Source of the DNA: Plenodomus lindquistii
Lineage: Eukaryota > Ascomycota > Dothideomycetes > Pleosporales > Leptosphaeriaceae
Assembly: GCA_025504975.1 (NCBI GenBank)
Contig: JANUWI010000007.1
Location: 1-64,000, forward strand
Length of the DNA stretch: 64,000 nt
Reading direction: 5' to 3'
Shown: one piece after another, positions 36,401 through 48,800 of the stretch
Numbering within the stretch: the first letter of the stretch is position 1
How the letters are laid out: each line of letters begins with the position of its first letter
Translations under genes and position numbers: made by a program
Notes under the pieces: generated by a model
The model's input: only the letters and a program-made list of their open reading frames with translations
Database searches by the model: none
Told to the model about the DNA's origin: nothing

Positions 36401-36960
36401 TGTATACCTACTTACGTACTCTATACTAGTTAACTATTACTATACTAAACTTTTAAAGTCTATAGCTATAGACTAATCTAGTAAATATAGTAAATTTATT
36501 AAGTTTAGTAAATATATAAAATTTAATAAAACTAGATAGACTAAGCTTTATAGAAAATACAATATTTAAACGCACTAAGTGTAATAACTTAGAAAACTAA
36601 AGTTTTAAACGCTATATCTAATATAGAAATGTATATACTAAATATAGAGTATTATAGTTATAACTATTAAGTGTATAAAAAAAGCTACTAGAAGGTTATA
36701 AATCTCTAATAACTTTCTAGCCTATTATATAGCTAATAAAAGTAAATATTACTAGCTTCTATATAGAGCGAAAGAGAAGAGCTAATATAGAACTATTATT
36801 ATATTATTAGATAGGCTACTAACTCTCTACTAAAAACATAGTTAATACTATTAGAAGCGCTAGTTAGACTATAGATATTTAAAATGTAACTAGTCTATAA
36901 TAGAGCTAATTATATATTTAAAAATAAAACTATTACTAAGTTTAATAGCGTTAGAGTAGA
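27441..36960. other. RIP-degraded AT-rich DNA, no named elements
   Basis: Same CpA/TpG-poor, TA-rich texture, no open frame of 60 codons. I tried short minus- and plus-strand readings near 29.7-30.2 and 35.8-36.1 kb and could not match a transposon family. A short (AGT)n run at about 30271-30294 is the only simple repeat that stands out. Confidence 0.7.
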
Positions 36961-36969
36961 CAAGCTATA

Positions 36970-37141
36970 TATCCTTTAAAGCTTTTAAAGCCTTTAGATT
37001 AGATATACTATGTATTTTTTAATTCTTTAAAGCCTTTAGATTAGATATACTGTATATCCTTTAATTTTTTAAAACTTTTAGATTAGATATACTATATATT
37101 CTTTAAACTTTTAAAACTTTTAAAGTAGATAAACTGCGTAC
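36970..37141. repeat. Minisatellite, ~42-bp unit, 4 copies
   Basis: Four successive units each contain CTTTTAAAGCC (or ACTT) TTAGATTAGATATACTAT followed by ATTCTTTAA-like spacer. The last unit reads AAAGTAGATAAACTGCGTA. Differences between units are mostly C/T and A/G. Confidence 0.7.
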
Positions 37142-37339
37142 TTTCTAAAGCCTAATATATCTACTATATATTACTACTTTAGTAAACAGCTCTAACTATA
37201 ATATATTTTAATAAGTAATATAAAGTTACGCCTATAATAGGCAATGTGCCTAGTAAATATATTAGTAAATAAACTATATAAAAAAAGTAAAGGCTTAGTT
37301 CTAGAAATATAATTAAACTAGAATAATATCTATAACGCG

Positions 37340-37632
37340 TAATAGATTAATAGCGCTAGTAATAAATAGCTTTAGCAGCACTAGTAATAAGTAGCTTTAA
37401 TAGCGCTAGTAATAAATAGCTTTAATAGTACTAGTAATAAGTAGCTTTAGCAGCGCTAGTAATAAATAGCTTTAATAGCGCTAGTAATAAGTAGTTTTAA
37501 TAGTGCTAGTAATAAGTAGCTTTAGTAGTACTAGTAATAAATAGCTTAGTAATAAGTAGTTTTAGTAGTACTAGTAATAAATAGCTTTAGTAGCGCTAGT
37601 AATAAGTAGCTTTAGCAGCGTAGGTAATAAAA
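37340..37632. repeat. Minisatellite, 25-bp unit, ~11 copies
   Basis: Unit AGTAATAAATAGCTTTAGCA plus GCGCT, repeated with G/A and C/T variation (GTAATAAGTAGCTTTAATAG and similar). One unit is shortened near 37540-37550. The 25-bp period is not a multiple of three, so this is not a simple peptide repeat. Confidence 0.8.
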
Positions 37633-38159
37633 AAAAAGGTTAGTATTAACTATAGAACGTTAGTAGTAATAGTACCTTTTAAAAGTAAAAAAAAAAGAAA
37701 AAAGAATATAAAAAAGGAGGTAAAAAGATAGTAGACTTATATATATAAGTTACTTAACGTAGTAAAAGTAAAAGTAAACTATATAGTAAGTTATATATTA
37801 TACTAGCAATAAAATAATAATTACGCGCGTATAGAGAGACTTAGTTATTTTAAGCTATACTTTATATAAAAAGGTTAAAAAACTACTACTATTTACGTGT
37901 AGGTAATAGTGCTAGGCTTTTAACTACTAAATAGAACTATATAGCTACTAATATACTTAATTATTATTAAGTTTATATACTATATTCTAACTTTAATATA
38001 AATATATATATCCTTTAATTTTATTTTAAGTTAAATATTTTATAAAATGCCTAAAGTAGTAATTTATATTAGAGGTTAAGTTAAAGCTATATACTAGCAG
38101 CGCATTACTACTACCTATACTATTATAGAAATAGCTAGTAATTCTATATAATCTAGTAT

Positions 38160-38275
38160 ATAAAACTATTATTATAGAGCTTATTAAAGCCTATAGCTAG
38201 TATTATAGAGCTTTTTAAAGCCCGCAGCTAGCTAGTATTATAGAGCTTTTTAAAGCGCGCAGGGTTATTTTTAAC
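38160..38275. repeat. Minisatellite, ~40-bp unit, about 2.5 copies
   Basis: Unit AGTATTATAGAGCTTTTTAA plus AGCCCGCAGCTAGCT. The units end in GCCCGCAG/GCGCGCAGG, unusually GC-rich for this region. Confidence 0.6.
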
Positions 38276-38317
38276 TTTAACACTAGTAAGTAAAGGAGGC
38301 CTATAGCGTTAGAGCTA

Positions 38318-38395
38318 GTAGAGAGACTAGAGTAGGTACTATAATTAGAGCTAGTAGAGAGACTAGAGTAGGTGCTATAATTAAAGCTAGTACTA
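38318..38395. repeat. Short tandem duplication (~38-bp unit)
   Basis: AGAGCTAGTAGAGAGACTAG plus AGTAGGTACTATAATT occurs twice in tandem, with one A/G difference (TACTAT/TGCTAT) and a partial third start. Confidence 0.6.
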
Positions 38396-38569
38396 TTAAA
38401 AACTATTATAAAGTAGCTTTTAACTTTTTATTTTTAAGTTTAAAAGCTTCTATTTTATATACGTGCTGCGCTTTTAGATCTCTAATCTTAGTTTCTTTCT
38501 AATACTCTAAAAAGATAATTTACTAACTAAGCTTTTTAACTATTAAACTAGCTAGAAGAGTTTTAGTAT

Positions 38570-39235
38570 TCTTTTAAAAGATATTAAAACTGCTATATAT
38601 AGCTAGAGAGGGGATAGAAAAGTTAAAAAATAAGTTAAAGGCGTTAATAGTGCTATAGAGTACATTTACGTTACTTATATTAAAGCTCTATATTTTTTTA
38701 AAAAATATTAAAACTACTATATATAGCTAGAAAAAGGATAGAGAGGTTAAAAAATAAATTAGAGGCGTTAATAGTACTATAGAGTACACCTGCGTTACTT
38801 ATATTAAAGCTCTATATTCTTTTAAAAGATATTAAAACTACTATATATAGCTAGAAAGGGGATAAAAAGGTTAAAAAATAAGTTAGAAAGGTTAATAGTA
38901 CTATAAAGTACACCTACGTTGCTTATATTAAAGCTCTAGCTACTATAAAAAATAAGTTAAAAAGGTTAATAGTACTATAGAGTATACTAGTATTACTTAT
39001 ATTAAAGCTAGAACTCTATAACTATAGATTAGCTACTACCTAGCTACTATAAAAAGCAAGTTAAAAGGGTTAATAGTACTATAAAGTACACCTACGTTGC
39101 TTATACTAAGAATAACTTTAAAGTTATAAACTATTAGGTTTATAAAAAATTATAGTACTATAGAGTACACCTACGTTGCTTATACTAAAAATAACTTTAA
39201 AGTTATAAACTATTAGGTTTATAAAAGATTATAGT
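38570..39235. repeat. Tandem array, ~120-bp unit, about 5 copies
   Basis: Each full unit runs TTTTAAAAGATATTAAAACT, CTATATATAGCTAG, GGGATAGAAAAGTTAAAAAA, TTAATAGTACTATAGAGTAC, then TTGCTTATATTAAAGCTC. Units start near 38570, 38697 and 38818. Later units (38940-39235) are shortened and mixed with GAATAACTTTAAAGTTATAA blocks. Confidence 0.75.
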
Positions 39236-42200
39236 ATATTTAGTAATAGGCTAAATAGTATAGTAATAACTACGTTCTATAGTCTAGTATTACCTTTTTA
39301 AAAAATATATAATAGGTTTTTACTAAAGTTAATAATATATATATAGCTGTCTAGGCTATTAGAAAAAAGTATATTATAGTTATTAGTATAGAAAATTTAG
39401 CTAGAGTTACTTTTAGTAAAAAGTAAATAGTTATAAATATTAATAAAAAAGAGGTAGTTATAAGTATTAATAAGCTCTAAAAATATTATATTATATATTA
39501 TATAAGCACCTATATACGTAAAGCTAAGTTATACTATAAAGTAAAAAGAGTATAATTATAAGTTATTTTTTAGTATTAAGCGCTACTACTAGAGCTTAAT
39601 ATATAGTAAAAAAACTAGGCTATACTTATTATTTTAATAGATATATTCTTCTAGTAGTAGTAGCTATTTTAATCTAGTTTACATCTTTTATAAACTACCT
39701 ATATTTTAGTAATAAATAAGTTTTTTAGCTACTACTACTAGCACTACGCCTATTTATTACTAGGCTTAGAAATTAAAAAAGATTTTTAGAGTTACTCTAT
39801 ATATATCTACTATACTTTAAAGTTTATACTACTATACTAGAGCTTAGGTAGCTTAATTATTTAGCGTTTTTACTAATCTATATTAATATATCTCTAATAT
39901 AGAAGTTTTTATATTATAGGTAGAGTACTACGTAATTAGAGGTTAGTAGTATATATAAACTTTAGCTAACTATACTACTACTACCTACTACTTTAATTAT
40001 TTAGTATATAAAGCAGCAGCTTAAACTATATATAAAGTAAAAAAGAAAATATAAAATATATAGTAATTATAGTAGAAGTAGGTAGAGAGAATAAAGTTTA
40101 AACTTATAGTAAAAAAAACTAGGTACTATAGGTTATTTAGAGTTACTCTATACTATTCTAGAGCTAGTACTAGTAGAGTATAAGCTGCTATACTTTGCTT
40201 TTTTAGCAGCTTATCTACTAGGTATTTTTAGCTACTCTAGAATAGTATAGAGTTAGTTAGTAAAAGTTATTTAAAGTTACTCTATATAAAACTTTTAATA
40301 ACTTTTATATACTTTTACTACTACGCTATATATTAAAGGCCTATTTTAATAGAGATACTACTACTTACTAATAATATAATAGTGTTTTAAAAGAACTGCG
40401 TATAGTATAGTAGCTTTAATAGAGTATAAAAGAAGTAGTATACTAGTATAGTATATAATTTATAGCTAGGCTAAGTAGAATAGTAGTAATATAATTAATA
40501 TAAAGTAATATATATTAGTAAAAACATAACGTATAAATCTAGTACTAGTAAGTAGTATTTATAACTTATATATTAGTATATAAAGTGTAGAATAGATATA
40601 GTACTAGTATAGTATATAGTTTATAATAAAAAGAAGTAGAATTTAAATAACGTAATTAATATATAGTATTATTAGTTTATATAGATAGAACGCGTAGATA
40701 AATAGAATTAGAGACTTTTAGCTTAGTATATAATAGGTAAGTGTTTAGTTATATATATAAAGTAAAGTTACTATAGTAAACGTAGTTAATCTAGTTAAAA
40801 ACTAGTTAAATATAGGCTACTAACTTAAAATACTTTAATACTTGTGTGTAATTATACCTACTAAATTACTATAAAAAGTTTTTTTTTAACGTCTATCTAT
40901 TCTATTAGCTAGACTTCTTTACTAAAGTTAAGCTTTCTATTATTTTAGGCAATTCTCTTCTCTATTAGACTACTAATCTAAAAAGACAGGGTTATATTAA
41001 GTAATATAAATTATACTATTTAAAATTAAATTACTATTAGTAATATACATATAATAGGTATTTATATTATTATTACTTACGTTTTACTAGACTTTTTATA
41101 TAGAATTAAAATTAGTTTAAAAATTAAAGTAGTAACTATACTACTAATTACTTATAACTTCTACTTCTACTATAGTTACTAGCCTGCGTAAATAGAGACA
41201 ATATAATATAGTAATCTATATTCTATAGAAGTAAAGTAAATAAAAAAGATAATTATAGTTAGTAGAGCTATATAAAATTATTACAGCTTTTTAAAGTAGC
41301 CTATTATTAATGTATTATAGATACTAGAGTTTTAATATAATTAGTTTTTACTTTTTATACTTTATAAACTATATATTACGCTTTATCTCTATTATAATAT
41401 ATCCTTTTATAATTTTTATTAAGATATCTGTTTAGTATAATATATATACATGCTAATTTATTTAGCTATAGAAACTCTTCTAATATTATAGTATAGTAAT
41501 AACCTAGTTTATCTATAAAACTTAATATACTAGGTCTAAAAATAACGCAGGTAGTATAAAGTAGATTATTATAGCTAGCTTATTCTAATTTTTATATCTA
41601 TATTATAAATCTATTTAGTTTACTAAACTAGATTACTATACGTATATTATTAATATACATACCTATATTAAAAGCTATAGTTACTATTAAAATACCTATT
41701 TTAGCGTCTGTAAATTATTATTATATAGCGTAATATTTCTCTAAAGATATCTTTCTATAATATACTTTATATTCTAGGTTTTCTACTAGCTTTTTTACTA
41801 TTTTAGTATATAGTAAGTATACTAATATTTTTTTATAGTATACCTACTATTTTTTTATATATACTACTATCTAAAGTATTATTACACTTATTTATAGGCG
41901 CGCTGTTATATATTTAATATTATATTTAATATTTACTCTAGTTATAGGTTTTTAGAATATTTAAACTTAGTTCTATATATATAATAGCTAATATACTTTA
42001 CTTTTATTATTAACTAGTATAGTAGTAGATAGTAGTATTATAGGCGTGCTAAACTTTACTATATTCTAAAAGTAAAGTAGGTATAGTTAGTATTTATAGT
42101 CTAGTAATAGTATATAGTAGAATTTATCTAATATAATCTGCTCTAATTATTCTAGTACTTAGCGTTAATTAACTATTATTATAAAGTTTAGTTTTAATAT

Positions 42201-45200
42201 ATCCTCTAGTATAGTAAATATAACCTATACTATTTTATTAAAAGTTAGACTGCTAAAGCAGGAGTTAGTTATATATATTTTATTAAAATTTTTAATAATA
42301 TCTATATAAAACGTAACTAGTAGCGTAATAATAATTATCTACCTATATTCTATATATATTAGAGGTAGTATAAACGCTAGACTTTTACTACTACTAGTTA
42401 CTATAATGTGTAAAATAACTACTTAACTCTAAAGAATATTATCTAGAACTTTATGTTACTTTTTTTAAAAAGCTACTTTAGAGCTATATTTATTCTAGAG
42501 AAGTGCGCGTAGGTTAAAAATGCTATGCTTTTAGATTTATACTAATAGTATATTCTATATATTATCTAGCTTTTTAATAATCTCTAACCTTTCTCTAATT
42601 AGATTAAAGTTAAAATTGCTATGCTAGCTAGTTAAAGCGTAAAGATATACTTCTAGGTTAGTAAAATTATATTAGAAAACTACTATAGTTATTAGAGAAT
42701 AATATACGTGTGTAGTATTTAGTATATACCTAGACTATATCTCTCTAGCTTCTACCTCTATATTATTAATAATATTATTAACTTCTTCTAGTATTAAAGC
42801 CTAGATTCTGTAGTTAAACTTTTTCTAGTTAAATTTCTAGCTAAATATAATAAGTAGGTATTATATAAAACTAGGTTTAATTACTACGCCTAGGTACTTT
42901 TTTATTACGTGCTTTATTATTTCTATAAATAGAGTTAAGTTTTTAATTATCTCTCTATATTAATTTAACTATAGAAGAGAGCTATATACTTAGCAGTAAT
43001 AGAGTATATCTATATTATATAGTTTATTAATAAATTAGTAGAAAAGGCAGACTAACTATTAATACTAAACTAAAAAACTTTTAATTTACTAAAAGAGAAA
43101 TTAATATACTAGCTTTAGGCTTTTATTATAGTTATAACCTTTATAATATCTAGGCACAAGTATAATATAGCCTTAGAAAAAGTAAATATTACGTTTTCTT
43201 TCTAAAAGAGTGTTTTCTAGTCGCAGGCTAAAAACTTTAATAAATTAGCTAGGCTATTTACTTATAAAATATATAAATAAAAATAGTACTTAAAAAAAGT
43301 ATTATATATAATTACTATATTACTTAACTTAGTTAAAAGTAGTAAAGTCTATTAAAACTAACTTCTTTAACTATTTTACTGTAATAGCTACTATTATAGA
43401 TTTTATAATAAATTAATTATATTTCTTTAATACTAGTTAGGTTAGTAAAAGTAAAAAATAGCATTAATTTTTATTAGATATATTATATTTAATATAATTC
43501 TAAAGCACTATAGAAAGCTTATACAGAGAATTTATAGTAGTAAGTTAAAATAATAGCTCTTTTATATTATAGTATAAACGCTAAACTATACTAGTATATT
43601 TTTTAAATATTATTAATATATTATGTACTATAATAGTATTACCTTTCTAATATATAAAGGTATTAAAAGTCTTACTATATTAAAACTAGCTAATATAGTA
43701 CGTAGTTAAAATTATCTATAATATAGAGGTTAGATAGAAAAAGGTAAGGTATTAGTAAACCTATATTTTAGTCTACTAGCTAATAGAGCAGTTACGCTTT
43801 TTTTTTTACTAGAAAAGCTCTCTAATTTATTATTATTCTATTACAAGTGCCTCTATTTTATTAATTATAGTTCTAACTTTATTTAAAGGCTTAGTATATT
43901 CTAAAACAGAAATTAGAGATAGATTATAATATTCTAAAAAAAGCTAAAATTTCTAGTATGCTATAAAGCGGGCTATTTTTTTTATAGCTATAAAATTAGT
44001 TATAAAATTATATACTATTTAGAATTTATCTTCTTTTAGATTAACTATAATAAAAGTAAAGGTAGTTACTAGAGTAAGTTTATTATCTTATCTAATACTA
44101 GTTTATTTAATTAGAGACATCTAGAAATTATAGTAGAGAGTTTTAAACTTATTTAACTCTAATTGCTTGTGCTTAGGTTTAACCTTAGGTATTCTTTTAT
44201 TAATATTTATAAAGTGTTAGTTAATAGCATTCTAGGTACTAATTTAGTAAAGTGTATAGTAAAATATTAGTAGTACTAAATTTCTTTTAGTTATAATTTA
44301 AAAAAAGAAAGTAAAAATGTTACTAAAAGTGTTACTATAGCAGTTATTAAATCTTTAGTAGTAAAGAAAAAGTATAGCTAGAATATAATTCTAATTCTTT
44401 TATATAATTTAGATTCTAGTCTATTATAATATTTCTACTACTATATACTAATAGTATAATACTATACTTTTTACTATTTTATATAAGTATAGGAGTTTAG
44501 CTAAAACTATACTTAGCTTTATATATTTATATACTATTTTCTAAAGTATTTCTACTACATATTTATAGAATTGTATATATTTAAAGTATAGGTTAGTAAA
44601 ATAGTTAGGTATAGCTAGAGCTATTTAATTACGTATTATAAAAGAGTGTATAAGCTTTATTTATCTAGCTATAAATTATACTTTAAATCTAGTAATAGTA
44701 GCCTAGATAGTGTCTACGTGTAGAGACTTTAAAGTAGGTAGAATACTAGATATATAGATATCTATTCCTCTATTACTATTATTTTTAATCTTCTACTTTC
44801 GCTTAGTCTCTAGTATAAATACTTTAAATAGAGTTATAGCATAGCTATCCTTTACGCTAGTTTTAGTAAAAAATTATTAACTAAAAGTAATTTTTTAATA
44901 CTATAACTACTATACCTATATAGTAGAATACGTACGTATTATATTTAGTAAGTATATATTATATACTATCTAGAGGTATGCTTTTATATTATTAGTTATA
45001 GATATAATTCTAATAACTATATACTTATATCTATTTTAGGCGTACTAAAGTATATTTTTATAGACTTTAAAGTTAGAGATAGCTAGATAGAGTTAGTCTA
45101 AAAAGAGCTAGATATCTATATATTCTTAGTAAAAGCTTTTTCTAGATTTATTAATAATTATCTATAGTTTAGCGCGTTTAGTTATTATAGTATAGCTACT

Positions 45201-45575
45201 ATATTTTATAGTAAAATAGTCTATAATACTAGCTAGGTTTAGGTAGTATTAGTAGTGCAAGTAAATAACTACTTTATATTAAATATTAATTTAGATATAT
45301 AATATAGTGTATAAATTTATTATAGAATAAATTTAAAGTTTAAAAGTAAGTAATAATAATTATAGTCTAGTTATAGTGTACTATTAACTTAGGTATAAAT
45401 ATACTAATTTTATAAAGTATTTTTTATAAGCTAAATTAGATTTAAACTAGCTTACTAGATTATAATTATAGCTTATTTTACTAAAGTATATAACGTGTGC
45501 TGTGCTAGAGAGAATTTAGATTAGCTTATAAAATTATAATTAGAGGAAAATAGGCTAAAATTATACTATATAGCC
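39236..45575. other. RIP-degraded AT-rich DNA up to the copia insertion
   Basis: No open frame of 60 codons, same RIP texture. No element could be named. The texture continues across the copia insertion at 50767, so 45571-45575 and 50762-50766 mark the two sides of one original site. Confidence 0.7.
45571..45575. repeat. Target-site duplication TAGCC, left, of the copia element
   Basis: TAGCC directly precedes the left LTR and is repeated exactly at 50762-50766 after the right LTR. A perfect 5-bp duplication proves integrase-mediated insertion of this copy as a unit. Confidence 0.95.
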
Positions 45576-45759
45576 TGTCAGATGCCTGGTACTATTGAAA
45601 GTGCACGAATATTGATATGAATTTGATGAGGTTGAGATCATTGATTGTGTCTTCTCCGAGCGTTGCTCAGGAGCTAGTTTTGTCGCGTCGGCTACAGGGT
45701 GCGCTAGCGCACCCTGTGCTGCTATCTACTGGCTCTAGAATAACTCCGTCAATCTGACA
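45576..45759 (-). repeat. 3' LTR of the copia element
   Basis: 184 bp. Differs from the 5' LTR by small indels and clustered changes, for example GCCTGG versus GCACGG after the start, GATATGAA versus GATGAA, GAGCTAG versus GAGGCTAG, and GTGCTGCTATC versus GTGCCCCGCTTATC. Contains a 24-bp perfect palindrome at 45694-45717 centred on GCTAGC. Confidence 0.92.
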
Positions 45760-45769
45760 CACCCCCTTC
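45760..45769 (-). promoter_or_regulatory. Polypurine tract of the copia element
   Basis: On the minus strand GAAGGGGGTG directly abuts the TGTCAG start of the 3' LTR, the expected plus-strand primer position. Confidence 0.8.
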
Positions 45770-45803
45770 AGCCTGGAAGCTATTGCTGGCTGAAACCTTT
45801 CTC

Positions 45804-48800
45804 CTAAGGAGTTATTGAGAGGTGGTCTAGTTGCTGTTGGATTTCCTCAATCGGAGTCTCGTTCGTTGGCGTTGAGAGCGTCTCAGCTTTGATAAGTCCG
45901 AGTTGATGGAGGAACCTTCCCCAGGATCCCTTCGGCAGGGCCTTTGTGAGGCCGTCTGCGATCATTTCTGATGACTGTACGTACTGTACGTTTATCCGTT
46001 GTTGTTGTACTTCCTGCCGTAGCCAGTGGTTGTGGATATCAACGTGTCGGAGCTTGGTTTGGAGCTTTGAGACCTCCGCGGTGAGTAGTCGGATGGTCTG
46101 TTGATTGTCGCATTCAATGATAATAGGTCCTGGCTCAATCTTGACGTGGAGCTCCTGAAGGAGCCTCGAGATAAAGAGAGCTTCCGTGGCGACTTGGGAC
46201 AGAGCGAGGAGTTCGGCTTCGGTGGTCGACGTGGTTACCGTGTCCTGCTTGTTTGCTTTCCAGGCGATAAGCCCGTTGTATAGCTTAATTGCGTAGCCCT
46301 GTGAGCTTTTCCTATCTCGTGTGTTGTCAGCAAAGGAGGCGTCGCTTGCGACTTGAAGGCGTGAGCCACCCCCGAGTTGCAACACGGTTGATTTGGTGTC
46401 CTGAAGATACATCAAGACTCGGTCTGCAGCTTTGTGATGTTCATGGCTGGGATTGGTAAGATGCCTTGCTAGTCGTGACGTAGCAAATGAGATGTCTGGT
46501 CGCGTGGTGACTGCGGCGAAGAGAAGTGATCCAATCTTTCGTTGATATTTGTTGACGTCCGCGTGGCTCGCTAGTCCGTCGCTTGGCAATAGCTCAATGG
46601 CTGCCATCGGAGTGTCGTGTGCTACTCCTCGATCGTCGATCAGTCGACTGATCTTGTCGCAGTAGGAGGCCTGGGAGAGTTGGATCCGGCGCGAGGCTCG
46701 GTCACGGATTATCTCCATCCCGAGGAACCATTGTAAGTCGTGTCCTCCGGTAATCGTGTACTGCTTCTTCAGCTGCTCCGTTACTCCGGTAGCCTGCTGA
46801 TCCTGCCCTGTTGGATAAGCCATGATGATATCATCAACGTAAAAGAAGATAATGATACTGCCCTTAATAAGGCAGCACGGCTCATGTGGTATAGCTTCAA
46901 AGCCGAGCCTCTGCAGGGTTGCTGTGAACTCCTTCTGCCAGAGCAGTGGTGAGATCCTAAGGCCATATAATGCCTTGTTGACTTGTAGGATCGTGCCGGC
47001 CTTCTGATGGCCTTTCGGCATACGCATGTAGACAACTCGGTCCATCGCTGCGTGTACGAACGCGTTCGTAACGTCGTATTGCTTGAGCTCTAGTTCGTGC
47101 TGGGCTGCGATTGCCATCAACATTCTGAACGAGCGGCTAGCTAGTGTGGCTGCGTAGGTGTCTTGAGAGGTAATGTTTCTCTGTTGATCTCCTCGGACCA
47201 CTAGTCGCGCCTTGCATTTGAGGAGGTTGTGGTCTTTATCCAGCTTGTACGTGTAGACCCACATGCAGTCAAGGATCTGTTGTCCCGTTGACTTAGCCGT
47301 TCTGATTGGAACTTCAGTCCATGAACCCATCTGAGCATGGCTCAAAAGATGGTCAAGTTCAGCTTGTTTAAACTCGGCGCCTAGTGGATGATCCTCAAGC
47401 TTGCTTTTGTACGTGGGAGGAGGCGGTAGCTGGCTGCGATGGGGTCTCGAGCCGGTGGCAAGCATCCTTCTCAATCGGGCTTTGTCAATGGCTTCTCCTC
47501 CGGTCGTCCCTATGTTGCCTGCTTGGGTTCCTGCGGTAAACGCTGCTGCCCATGGGATTGTACGGGATGACACCGATTGTTCCTCAGGGTGTGTCCCTGC
47601 CATGAATTGTGCAAGGAGAGCCGCTGGTGGCGGCGTCGGCGGTGGAGATGGGTAATGATCCCTAATCTTCCTACCGTTGTAGTATCCCGGCGGATCTGCT
47701 TCAGGATGTGGCTCTGAGGCCTCTTCAAGAGCATCGTCCTCGTGGAAGGATTCAGTTTCCGGTTCGTGTGCTGGTGAAGGGAGCTCCATGGTCCTCACAA
47801 GCGTGGCGATTTCTCTTAGTGTGCTGTGCATGAGGTTGTCCATCAGGTCTTCTACCTTCCCATCAAAAGTTGTTTGTTCGTCAAAGGTGACGTCCCTAGT
47901 GCTAATGACCTTGGCCGGGGATGGGATCCATATCCTGTAGATGTTGGTAGATCGATATCCTACTAGGTATCCTACCCAGGCTTTTGGATCAAGGCGTTGC
48001 AAGCGTCCTTTTCCGCGATACGTGTCGTCGGTCATGGCGAACGCTTTGCAGCCGTATGCTCTAAGGTGAGCAAGGTTTGGTTTTCGTATCGACGTGACTA
48101 TGCCGTTGCTAAAGGCCACGCGAGTGAAGAAGATCTCGTATGGAGTCTTCCAGTTGTTTGCGTAGTTAGGCGATCGGTTGTATAGGTAGACGGCGGCTCG
48201 CGTTATCTCCGGCCAGAGCTCCCATGAGAGATTGGCGTCGAGTCGCATTGCGCGCGCTTTCTCCTTGTTTACACCCCCTGAGCGTTCGGCGCCTCCGTTC
48301 TGTGCTTGTGTATCCGGGGCCGAGGGCTCAATAACAATGCCTTGCGATGAAAGGTAGCGCTGTACCTCTGGCTTGACCGTTGTGATTTCGTTGTCCGCTT
48401 CGATGATCTTTACGGTGATGTTGAAATGGTTCTTGAGAAATAGAATGAAGTTAGAGAATGCTTTGATGATGGACTTTGCGGTCCTGTTGTCGGTGAAGTA
48501 ATAGTCCCATTGCATTCCTGAGTATCTGTCGGTGATGAGCATCTGGCTCCTTTCTTTGGTGATGCTTTGGTGTTCGTATGAATGGAAATCGATGGCCAGT
48601 CTCTCTCCTGGTCCTTCGTAATCTGTATTTCGTGGGGCCCGTCTGATTTGACGCCGGGCCTTGGCTCGTCCACAGGAGTTGCACTCTACTGTAGTAATGC
48701 CTTTCACTCGCACCCCCTCAGCTTGCTGCATGAGGTGCTCCACGGTTGCTGGACCGGGATGCCCAAGTCTCTTGTGCCATACGAGTGCTGGGGCTATCTG

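Noticed and set aside
36970..39235. Possible CRISPR-like array
   Set aside because: Units are tandem without unique spacers, differ in period from block to block, and the genome is eukaryotic.
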